From the NCBI GenBank assembly GCA_903835145.1, contig CAILMA010000410.1, forward strand, positions 1 to 5,842: a stretch of 5,842 bases of DNA. Direction: 5' to 3'. Shown here piece after piece: positions 1 through 5,805 of the stretch. Within the stretch, counting starts at the first letter, position 1; each line of letters starts with the position of its first letter. The notes under the pieces were generated by a model. That model saw only the letters and a list, made by a program, of their open reading frames with translations, ran no database searches and was not told where the DNA came from. The stretch is from an uncultured Bacteroidota bacterium. GTDB taxonomy: Bacteria > Bacteroidota > Bacteroidia > Chitinophagales > Chitinophagaceae. The position numbers were made by a program, and so were the translations under genes.

Positions 1-74
1 AACTCAATGTCCACAGGCGAATCTCCATTATTCAAAGTCCAACCAATACAAAAAACCGTTCTTTAATTTAGCGT

Positions 75-154
75 AGCCTGAAAGGCTTCAATTTGAATAG
101 CCGCCGGTGAAACCGGCGGTAAGCAAATCCGTAACACCAACGCCGGAGGCGTTG
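75..154. repeat. Cluster of three triloop hairpins, probable dispersed palindromic repeat
   Basis: Three perfect short hairpins follow one another: AGCCT-GAA-AGGCT (75-87), CCGCCGGT-GAA-ACCGGCGG (101-119) and CAACGCC-GGA-GGCGTTG (138-154). Each has a three-base loop, and the stems are 5, 8 and 7 bp. Such trains of small GC-rich hairpins in AT-rich intergenic DNA resemble the REP-like dispersed repeats of many Bacteroidota genomes; this is from memory and cannot be verified in a single window. A minus-strand open frame of 62 codons crosses the cluster, but its second half is only the translation of the hairpins. No transposase lies nearby. The function is unknown; mRNA 3'-end protection or passive dispersal are possibilities. 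Confidence 0.6.
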
Positions 155-269
155 AACAAATGCGCATCAAATTGTATCTCCGTAACTTATTGGCATTGAT
201 TTCGTTGATTTTCAATTCGATTTCGTCGTTTGATAGCCAACAATCGATCACCTATCCAGTCAACTAATA

Positions 270-307
270 AAAAAGTGGTTGTACCGGCATTGGTACAACC
301 ACTTTTT
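270..307. terminator. Bidirectional intrinsic terminator
   Basis: A perfect 16-bp inverted repeat, AAAAAGTGGTTGTACC (270-285) and GGTACAACCACTTTTT (292-307), encloses the 6-base loop GGCATT. The stem core is flanked by five Ts on the plus strand and six on the minus strand, so it can stop transcription both ways. On the minus strand it starts 21 nt after the stop codon of the secreted repeat protein, which it should terminate. On the plus strand it would stop anything entering from the left edge. Confidence 0.9.
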
Positions 308-328
308 CTATGATTTGAAAAATATGTT

Positions 329-2821
329 CTATCGGAGTAGCGTAAGGTTGCCCTTCATTGTTTCTATCTTTCCTGTAGCACCAGATACTGCCTGTATTTC
401 GTAAACATATACACCGAGCGGCTGAGCTGCGCCATTGAACGTGCCGTCCCATCCGGTTTCAACATTGTTGGTTTCAAAAACCAGTTGTCCCCAACGGTTA
501 AAGATTCTGAAATAATTCAGGGTAGCTTGCCCACGTTTATAGAGTCTAAATTCATTATTGGTGCCGTTGCCTGGTGCAAATGCGTTTGGCACACCATAAA
601 TGGCGGCATCACTTACATGAAAGGCAATGGAATCTATAGCCACACAACCTTCGTTTGTAGAGCCCAATACATAATATACTGTATTGATTACCGGGCTGGC
701 TACAGGGTTAGAGAGAGTAGGGTCATTAAGCCCTGCGGGTGGAAACCACTCGAACGTATTACAGTTGGTTACCGGTGAAATCTGATAAGATTCACCTGCG
801 CTAATGGAAACCGAATCGCCCGCATTAAGCGATACAACCGCAGCAGGATATACAACTACGTGGGTATATTCGGTGTCATTACAGCCAAACTCGTTGGTTG
901 TTACCAGCTTGTAGGTGCTGGTGGTAATGGGTTTTGCAGTAACACTGGCGCTCACAGAGTCGCTAAGGTAAAATGATGGGAACCAACGATAAGTATCATA
1001 CTTATCGGCGTCGGTCGTAGTAAAAAGCAGGCTATCATGCGGACAAATAGCCGCAGCCGAGCTACTTACAAGTACTACTGGTTTAGGATTTACTATTACC
1101 TGAATCGAGTCAACAGCACTTGGACAGCCATTCATAGTCTGGTTGAGGTAGAAGAAATAGATGCCAGTAGCGTTGGTGTTAGGTGTAGGTGCTACGGTGG
1201 TGCCACCTGTGCCTGCCGAAGATGGATACCACAAAACGTTGGTAGCATCAACAGCCATCAAAGGAGGTGAGTAAGAATACTGGCAAAAAGTAAGCCAGTT
1301 AACCCATGGTGGTGAAGGTGTAACATGAACAACAACAGTATCGGTAGCTGTGGTAGTACAACCATTGTCATCGGTTACAGTAACATAGTAAACTCCTGCG
1401 TATTCGGTAACCACAGGGGAGCGGTTAGGCCCACTGCCTGCACCTGTAAATGAAAAAGGACCAGTCCAGTAGTAAGTATTACCTGCACCGCTTGTTGCCT
1501 GCAGTTTCAGCGTATCGCCTGTGCATACCGGGCTATTGCTGCTCGGCACCAACGGCGGAGCCGGGATAATATTAGCGGTAACTTGCTGCGTAGCAGAGCA
1601 GGAGCCCAGTGTTGCTGTTACGGTATAAATACCAGCCTGACCCACTGTAACGCCATAAATCACCGGGTTTTGATCGAGCGATATGAAGCCGGCCGGGCCT
1701 GCCCAGCTGTAGGAAACACCAGCAGTATCGTCGTTAGAAAAAAGCGTGAGGTTGGCACCGGCACAAACCGGAGCATTACTCCATTCTAATGGGACGTCGG
1801 GCGTGGAATTAATAACAACAGATATCGTTGAAAGCGGCGATTTACAACCGTTGGAAATCTCATATGCTGTATAGATACCCGAGGCATAGGTGCTGACGCT
1901 AAGTATGGCCGGGTATTCCGAGTTAGATGTAAAACCGTTGGGGCCTGACCAATACCAAGTGCCTGTGGCGGGACTTGCTGTAGCGCCAAGCGTCAGCAAT
2001 CCTCCGGAGCATACCGGCGAGGTACTGCTCAATACAGGGGTACTGGGTTTTTGATTCACCGTAATCAGTACCGAACCAGAATTGCTGCAGATACCTTTTG
2101 TTACTGTTACGGTATAATTGCCGCTATTGAGTGTTTGAGCCATTGTTATTCGCGCGGTGTCCGTTACAGCAGAGAAAGTATCAGGGCCACCCCATCTGAA
2201 AGATACGCCTGGCGTGGCACAAGACGATTGAAGTACTAAAGTAGAGTCGCTGCATATTGGGGTAGTGCCGGAAACAGAAGGTATTGCAGGCGTGCTATCA
2301 ACCAACACGTAAACATAGGCCGGTGGCGCAGAGCAACCGCCATAAGTAGCTATAAGTGTGTACATACCTGTTGCAGCAGTAGGAATAGAAACTATTGTTG
2401 GGTTTTGCACACCACTTGTGAAGGAGTTGGGGCCCCTCCATTGGTAGGTAGCACCGGGGGTGTCTACACACACGAGGTTCAGGGTATTACCAGAGCAAAT
2501 AGGTGGAGTAACGGCAATTGTAGGTACCGGAGGTGTAACATTAACCACTACTGTTGTAGTTGAGCTGTCTGTTCCGTTTACTATGCAGGTATAAACGCCT
2601 GCATTTAAAATATTGGCAGCGGGTATTACCGGATATTGCAAAGAGCTTGTAAAGCCGGCAGGGCCATGCCAAAAGTAAGTTGCTGAGCCAGCGACACCGG
2701 TGTCTGATAATCTTAACGTGTCACCACTGCAAATAGGGCTGTTGCTGTATGCATGCGATGTACCACAAAATGCTGCAATAGGGAACAGCAGCACTATAAA
2801 AACCGTAAAAAGAGACTTCAT
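329..2821 (-). CDS. Secreted Ig/PKD-like repeat protein with type IX secretion C-terminal sorting domain
   Basis: The product is 830 residues. A signal peptide covers about residues 1-24: lysine at position 2, hydrophobic core FTVFIVLLFPIAAF, no lipobox. Six tandem Ig/PKD-like repeats follow, each opening with P[IV]C at Cys31, 109, 190, 271, 353 and 433 and carrying a W-x-GP-x-x-F motif at Trp51, 128, 210, 291, 373 and 452. Each has a second Cys near its end (79, 163, 245, 326, 408, 488), so each probably holds one disulfide. Three divergent modules follow (about 505-575, 585-655 and 665-735), each with a Cys pair. Residues 743-830 are the CHU_C / gliding-motility C-terminal domain: VPNAFAPGN, then IFNRWGQLVFE, then GWDGTFNG, then P-x-GVYVYEI and terminal LTLLR. 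This domain directs type IX export to the cell surface or medium. An adhesive or matrix role is inferred from architecture only; no catalytic domain is visible. The ATG at 2821 directly precedes the signal peptide; no Shine-Dalgarno is seen. Confidence 0.95.
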   Translation of the reverse strand: MKSLFTVFIVLLFPIAAFCGTSHAYSNSPICSGDTLRLSDTGVAGSATYFWHGPAGFTSSLQYPVIPAANILNAGVYTCIVNGTDSSTTTVVVNVTPPVPTIAVTPPICSGNTLNLVCVDTPGATYQWRGPNSFTSGVQNPTIVSIPTAATGMYTLIATYGGCSAPPAYVYVLVDSTPAIPSVSGTTPICSDSTLVLQSSCATPGVSFRWGGPDTFSAVTDTARITMAQTLNSGNYTVTVTKGICSNSGSVLITVNQKPSTPVLSSTSPVCSGGLLTLGATASPATGTWYWSGPNGFTSNSEYPAILSVSTYASGIYTAYEISNGCKSPLSTISVVINSTPDVPLEWSNAPVCAGANLTLFSNDDTAGVSYSWAGPAGFISLDQNPVIYGVTVGQAGIYTVTATLGSCSATQQVTANIIPAPPLVPSSNSPVCTGDTLKLQATSGAGNTYYWTGPFSFTGAGSGPNRSPVVTEYAGVYYVTVTDDNGCTTTATDTVVVHVTPSPPWVNWLTFCQYSYSPPLMAVDATNVLWYPSSAGTGGTTVAPTPNTNATGIYFFYLNQTMNGCPSAVDSIQVIVNPKPVVLVSSSAAAICPHDSLLFTTTDADKYDTYRWFPSFYLSDSVSASVTAKPITTSTYKLVTTNEFGCNDTEYTHVVVYPAAVVSLNAGDSVSISAGESYQISPVTNCNTFEWFPPAGLNDPTLSNPVASPVINTVYYVLGSTNEGCVAIDSIAFHVSDAAIYGVPNAFAPGNGTNNEFRLYKRGQATLNYFRIFNRWGQLVFETNNVETGWDGTFNGAAQPLGVYVYEIQAVSGATGKIETMKGNLTLLR

Positions 2822-2947
2822 ATTGTAAATTAAGCAAGTAAAATTAGTAATACTTTTCTATTTGAGAACAAAAGCGCTAAATTTCTCATAACCTTTGCTA
2901 TAAACAGACGCAGTTTTTACCATAAATGATAGGATTTCAGCTAAAAA

Positions 2948-2976
2948 TTAATATAATTTTCTGAAAATTATATTAA
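2948..2976. repeat. Perfect 13-bp all-AT inverted repeat
   Basis: TTAATATAATTTT (2948-2960) and AAAATTATATTAA (2964-2976) are exact reverse complements separated by CTG. The stem contains no G or C. Read on the minus strand it is followed by five Ts, so it could be a weak terminator, but an all-AU stem is unusual for that. It lies 127 bp upstream of the secreted repeat protein's start, so an operator or easily melted site is also possible. I found no clear TAnnTTTG promoter element between it and that gene. Confidence 0.6.
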
Positions 2977-3037
2977 AAGGCAATAATTTGGCGTATCGAT
3001 GAGGGTTTTCCAGCGACTGATTGCGACGATAAGGAGC

Positions 3038-3073
3038 AAAAAAATGTGGCACCCCACTTTCGCAGGATGCCAC
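3038..3073 (-). terminator. Strong intrinsic terminator with GAAA tetraloop, minus strand
   Basis: On the minus strand GTGGCATCCTGC pairs with GTGGGGTGCCAC across a GAAA (GNRA) tetraloop, giving a continuous 12-bp stem at 3046-3073. After one A comes a run of seven Ts (3038-3044). Three of the pairs are G-U wobbles that form only in the minus-strand RNA; in the plus-strand RNA they would be A-C mismatches, which fixes the direction. No intact gene ends just upstream: the nearest minus-strand stop codons are at 3270 (a remnant frame) and 3718 (the reductase). It therefore ends a decayed gene, the reductase's long 3' UTR, or an unannotated RNA. Confidence 0.8.
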
Positions 3074-3264
3074 CACACAACTAAACCAAACGCCACAACT
3101 CACGCTCACACTTACCGCACATCACCCGCACGTTTCACTCCACAAATCAAACCACACATCTTGTTCACATCACACATCGTCAATTTCATGTTCACTTCTC
3201 TTCACGGTCTATCCACAAATCTGTATTCTCTTCTGTCGCACATCATGTTCACAATACATTCACG
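3061..3264 (+). other. C-rich, G-poor tract (rut-like on plus strand)
   Basis: Bases 3061-3240 contain 67 C and 17 G by my hand count, many in CACA, TCAC and CCAC contexts. Short words recur: TGTTCAC at 3162, 3189 and 3246; CACACATC at 3153 and 3171; CGCACATCA at 3116 and 3237. The plus-strand RNA would be unstructured and C-rich, as in Rho utilisation sites; the minus-strand RNA would be G/U-rich and C-poor. A plus-strand open frame of 102 codons spans it, but its openness follows from the G depletion and its protein is low-complexity. No gene is called here. The rest of 2822-3060 holds only the AT palindrome and the terminator described separately. Confidence 0.45.
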
Positions 3265-3269
3265 TTTTT

Positions 3270-3446
3270 TTAATTGTCTGTTTTTTTGTCCATTTTTATC
3301 GTTTTGACCCGGGTTAAAACTGCCACCGTATCAACCAGTTGAAGGTTGGTATAGTTAGATTTTCCATTATTAGTAATAACCGCAATAAGGTAGTATTGAT
3401 GCGTTTCATAAGCGATTGGTTTTAACAACAGCGTTGTTTTTCTGCG
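3270..3446 (-). pseudogene. C-terminal remnant resembling a fibronectin III domain, no start codon
   Basis: A 58-codon minus-strand frame runs from just after a TAG (3447-3449) to a TAA at 3270-3272, without a plausible start. Its product contains KPIAYETHQYYLIAVITNNG and then KSNYTNLQLVDT, matching the closing E-F-G strand pattern of fibronectin III domains (L-x-P ... YYLIAV ... NGKSNYT), and ends in a Lys-rich tail MDKKTDN. Codons favour a purine in first position, as in real genes. A neighbouring frame at 3406-3495 reads EHGVIYTQIAQKNNAVVK and would join this one by a single-base indel in the four-T run at 3420-3423, suggesting a frameshifted domain. Assignment rests on pattern recognition only; a chance open frame is possible. 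If real, it is the tail of a decayed secreted-type protein. Confidence 0.4.
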
Positions 3447-3717
3447 CTATCTGAGTGTAAATTACACCGTGCTCAGAGGGGTTTCCAAATAAACTTCACG
3501 AACGGTCGAAAAACTTCACGAACGGTTGATTTTGGCCCGATTTTCTGTTAATCCTCCCAGTCAGTCCGTTTTTTTGGATGCTGGCAGGTGTTAAAATGAG
3601 CCATTTTTTTGAAAAATGGAACATTCAAATTATTTTGAAAATAAAAAGGAAGTGGTTGATAACCAAGTAAGGCAGGAGCAGCCGTAAAACGACCAATAAG
3701 TAAACGATAAAAGGCGA
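3447..3717. other. Gene-poor interval downstream of the reductase
   Basis: I see no intact gene here. It holds the 16-bp direct repeat pair (3491-3526), two small inverted repeats (CCATTTTT-TTG-AAAAATGG at 3601-3619, TTCAAA-TTAT-TTTGAA at 3624-3639) and a nested dyad at 3451-3476 (CTGAG...CTCAG enclosing GTGTAA-A-TTACAC). In the reductase's own reading frame, after its stop, about 30 codons encode a very hydrophobic stretch (VYLLVVLRLLLPYLVI), then TGA and an ATG-started frame of 42 codons. None has features strong enough to call a gene. No canonical terminator follows the reductase closely. Confidence 0.5.
3491..3526. repeat. Tandem 16-bp direct repeat, 20-bp period
   Basis: AAACTTCACGAACGGT occurs exactly at 3491-3506 and again at 3511-3526, separated by CGAA. 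Only two copies are present. The near-two-turn spacing would put the copies on the same DNA face, as in operators or iterons, but a local duplication in decaying sequence is an equally simple explanation. Because 20 is not a multiple of three, the duplication shifts any reading frame crossing it. Confidence 0.8.
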
Positions 3718-4434
3718 CTATCCGTATATTTCGAGGTGAATATCCTTGGTAGTGTAGCCCAGTGCGAGAATTCTTTGTTTGGCCTCGTCGAGCATTTCTT
3801 TCCATCCGCACAACATAAATTGAGCGGGCTGTCCGTCGGCACAGAGTTTTTCATATATCGGGTGCACATAACCCATATGCCCGTCCCACGTTTCGCGGGA
3901 AAGCGTGACATGATAATGAAAGTCGGGAATAGATTGTGCCAGCGCCAGCAACTCATCGTGATAAAGGATATCGGTTAAAAACCGGGTACCAAATATCAGG
4001 TGTATCTTTTTGTGGGGGATATTATGCTCCTTAATGTGTTGCAACATACTGCGGAAAGGAGCAACGCCCGTGCCGGTACATACAAGAAACAGATCTTTAT
4101 CGAGCTCTGCAGGCAAAGTAAAAACACCCTGTGGGCCGCGAAGGGTAAGCGTGCTGCCCACTTTCACCTCGTTGAACATGTAAACAGAGCCGTTGCCATC
4201 GCTCAGCGAAACGATGATGAGCTCGATAACATTGGTGCCATCGGGGGCATTGGCTATGCTGTAACTGCGCCATCTTTTGTTGCGTTGCTCGTGTATGGGT
4301 AAATCGAGGGTTACAAACTGGCCTGGCTTAAACTCAAACGACTGAACATCAGGCAGCTGCACCCAATACCTTCTGGTATTATGTGTTGCGTCTTCTATTC
4401 GTGTTACAATACCTGTTTGCCAGAGGGGGAGCAT
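3718..4434 (-). CDS. Ferredoxin-NADP(+) reductase-like FAD-binding oxidoreductase
   Basis: The 238-residue product has the plant-type ferredoxin-NADP reductase fold: an FAD-binding beta-barrel (about 1-103) then an NAD(P)-binding domain (about 112-238). Visible motifs are RSYS (56-59) for the flavin, GSVYMFN (82-88) and GPQGVF (100-105) at the barrel end, CTGTGVAPFRSM (119-130) for the pyridine nucleotide, FGTR (148-151) and LCGWKEML (208-215). It ends in EIYG, near the C-terminal aromatic that stacks on the flavin in this family. There is no 2Fe-2S domain, so it should be a soluble single-polypeptide reductase passing electrons between NAD(P)H and ferredoxin or flavodoxin; cofactor preference cannot be read here. 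I chose the ATG at 4434 (MLPLWQTGIVTRI) because the family starts there; an upstream in-frame start would add 38 unrelated residues and cross the likely promoter. It diverges from ychF. Confidence 0.9.
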   Translation of the reverse strand: MLPLWQTGIVTRIEDATHNTRRYWVQLPDVQSFEFKPGQFVTLDLPIHEQRNKRWRSYSIANAPDGTNVIELIIVSLSDGNGSVYMFNEVKVGSTLTLRGPQGVFTLPAELDKDLFLVCTGTGVAPFRSMLQHIKEHNIPHKKIHLIFGTRFLTDILYHDELLALAQSIPDFHYHVTLSRETWDGHMGYVHPIYEKLCADGQPAQFMLCGWKEMLDEAKQRILALGYTTKDIHLEIYG

Positions 4435-4445
4435 AATAATTTTGA

Positions 4446-4453
4446 CAAAAATA
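4446..4453 (-). promoter_or_regulatory. Candidate -7 promoter element for the reductase gene
   Basis: On the minus strand this reads TATTTTTG, matching the Bacteroidota -7 consensus TAnnTTTG. It ends 11 nt before the ATG at 4434, so the mRNA leader would be only a few nucleotides. No convincing TTG -33 element is seen at the usual distance, and the surroundings are AT-rich enough for a chance match. Confidence 0.4.
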
Positions 4454-4611
4454 AATAAGAAGTTGTTAAGAAAATTTATTTTTTGATTCGGGCTCAAAAC
4501 GCATTCGATTCGGCTTGTTTTCGCTTTGTAATAGGAGAGTAGTGACAATCGGGGCCCAAGGCGATTTATGGGTATGCCAGCCTTAAGTCCGTATTAACTC
4601 CACTATATCAT

Positions 4612-4619
4612 TATCTTTG
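4612..4619 (+). promoter_or_regulatory. Candidate -7 promoter element for ychF
   Basis: TATCTTTG matches the Bacteroidota TAnnTTTG consensus exactly and is followed by C, a frequent context. It ends 21 nt before the ychF ATG at 4641, predicting a leader of roughly 15 nt. The TTG inside it (4617) is technically an in-frame start for ychF, but lying within the promoter it is not the true start. A -33 TTG is not evident. Confidence 0.6.
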
Positions 4620-4640
4620 CCGAAATTTTATAAAATAATC

Positions 4641-5741
4641 ATGGCTTTACAGGCAGGTATAGTAGGATTGCCCAATGTAGGAAAATCAACTCTTTTTAAC
4701 GCAGTAAGTAACAGCGCCAAAGCGCAGGCGAGCAATTATCGTTTTTGTACCATAGAGCCGAATGTAGGCCAGGTGGATGTGCCAGATGAGCGTATGGCTA
4801 AACTCGCAGAGCTGGTTCAGCCACAGCGCACCGTACCTACAAGTATAGAGTTTGTAGATATCGCAGGCCTTGTAAAAGGAGCCAGCAAGGGAGAAGGACT
4901 CGGCAACAAATTTCTCGCTAACATTAGAGAAGTTGATGCTATAGTACATGTAATCAGGTGCTTTGAAGACGAAAACATTTTGCGTGAAGAGGGCGAAATA
5001 AACCCGATAAGCGATAAAGAAATAATAGATACTGAGCTTCAGCTTAAGGACCTGGATAGCGTTGAAAAGAAGATAGCCCGTATAGAAAAGCAAGCCAAAA
5101 CAGGTGATGCCAAAGCAAAACGTGCGCTGGAAGTGCTTTTAAAATGCCGCCAGCACCTTTTTGAAGGCAAGAATATCCGTGGCATGATGCTTGAGGGCGA
5201 GGACAAAGAAGCAACCGCAGACTTGTGTTTGCTTACTGAAAAACCAGTGCTTTATGTAGCGAATGTAGATGAGGCAGCATTGCTTACTGGCAATAAATTC
5301 TCTGACGCCTTGGTGAAAGCCGCAACAGATGAGGGCGCACAAGTCATTGTAATGAACAACTCCATTGAAGCCCAGATTTCACAACTGGAGAGCGTAGAAG
5401 ACAAGGAATTGTTCTTTAGCGAGTATGGTCTTACTGAGCCCGGTCTGAATCGTTTGATACGTTCGGCTTACAAATTACTTAACCTGATCACTTACTTTAC
5501 TGCTGGTGTGCAGGAGGTACGTGCATGGACCATCCAAAATGGCTGGAAGGCCCCACAGGCAGCCAGCGTTATCCATACCGATTTTGAAAAGGGTTTTATA
5601 AAGGCTGAGGTCATAGCTTACAACGATTTTGTGCAGTATAAAAGTGAAGCTGCTTGTCGTGAGAACGGCCGGCTGCGTATAGAGGGTAAAGAATATATAG
5701 TGAAAGACGGCGATGTTATGCACTTCAGATTTAACGTATAA
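4641..5741 (+). CDS. ychF: Redox-regulated ATPase YchF (OLA1 family)
   Basis: The product is 366 residues, normal for YchF. The P-loop G9-LPNVGKST-17 (G1) is near the N terminus; T37 in FCTIEPN marks switch I; DIAGLVKGAS (73-82) is G3, with a hydrophobic residue replacing the catalytic Gln, as in this HAS-type NTPase family; NVDE (208-211) replaces the GTPase NKxD motif, consistent with ATP preference. Residues about 130-175 are the charged helical coiled-coil insertion, and about 283-366 form the TGS domain (ITYFTAGVQEVRAWTI ... GFIKAEVIAYNDF). YchF binds ribosomes in the cytosol and is linked to translation and oxidative stress responses (family knowledge). Switch I reads NYRFCTIEPN, with Arg where many homologues have Pro. 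The ATG at 4641 gives the standard MALQAGIVGLPNVGKS start. It stands alone, divergent from the reductase and followed by its own terminator. Confidence 0.97.
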   Translation: MALQAGIVGLPNVGKSTLFNAVSNSAKAQASNYRFCTIEPNVGQVDVPDERMAKLAELVQPQRTVPTSIEFVDIAGLVKGASKGEGLGNKFLANIREVDAIVHVIRCFEDENILREEGEINPISDKEIIDTELQLKDLDSVEKKIARIEKQAKTGDAKAKRALEVLLKCRQHLFEGKNIRGMMLEGEDKEATADLCLLTEKPVLYVANVDEAALLTGNKFSDALVKAATDEGAQVIVMNNSIEAQISQLESVEDKELFFSEYGLTEPGLNRLIRSAYKLLNLITYFTAGVQEVRAWTIQNGWKAPQAASVIHTDFEKGFIKAEVIAYNDFVQYKSEAACRENGRLRIEGKEYIVKDGDVMHFRFNV

Positions 5742-5765
5742 TTTTTGCTTGATAAAGATATTATG

Positions 5766-5805
5766 AACAATGCCGGGCTTGCTTACGTCCCGGCATTGTT
5801 GTTTT
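5766..5805 (+). terminator. Intrinsic terminator after ychF
   Basis: AACAATGCCGGG (5766-5777) and CCCGGCATTGTT (5789-5800) form a perfect 12-bp stem with an 11-base loop, followed by G and four Ts (5802-5805). It begins 24 nt after the ychF stop codon. The T run lies on the plus side only, so it acts on ychF. Confidence 0.85.

Noticed and set aside
1..66. Possible 3' end of a plus-strand gene entering from the left (21 codons in frame 1, stop at 64-66)
   Set aside because: All three plus frames are open for 20 or more codons over this short stretch and none shows a recognisable C terminus, so a partial gene cannot be supported.
63..251. 62-codon minus-strand open frame
   Set aside because: Its C-terminal half is the translation of the hairpin repeats, and no domain or promoter supports it.
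2999..3307. 102-codon plus-strand open frame
   Set aside because: It overlaps the C-rich tract, where missing G removes TGA and TAG stops; the protein is His/Thr/Ser/Phe-rich low complexity and overlaps the minus-strand terminator and the remnant.
3424..3441. Plus-strand hairpin AACAAC-AGC-GTTGTT followed by Ts as a terminator
   Set aside because: The stem is only 6 bp and AT-rich, it lies in the remnant frame, and no plus-strand gene precedes it.
3548..3811. 87-codon minus-strand open frame overlapping the reductase 3' end
   Set aside because: Its first part is out of frame within the reductase gene and the rest shows no domain.
4435..4548. Upstream start extending the reductase by 38 residues
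   Set aside because: The extension does not match the family, crosses the TAnnTTTG element, and the ATG at 4434 begins the conserved barrel.
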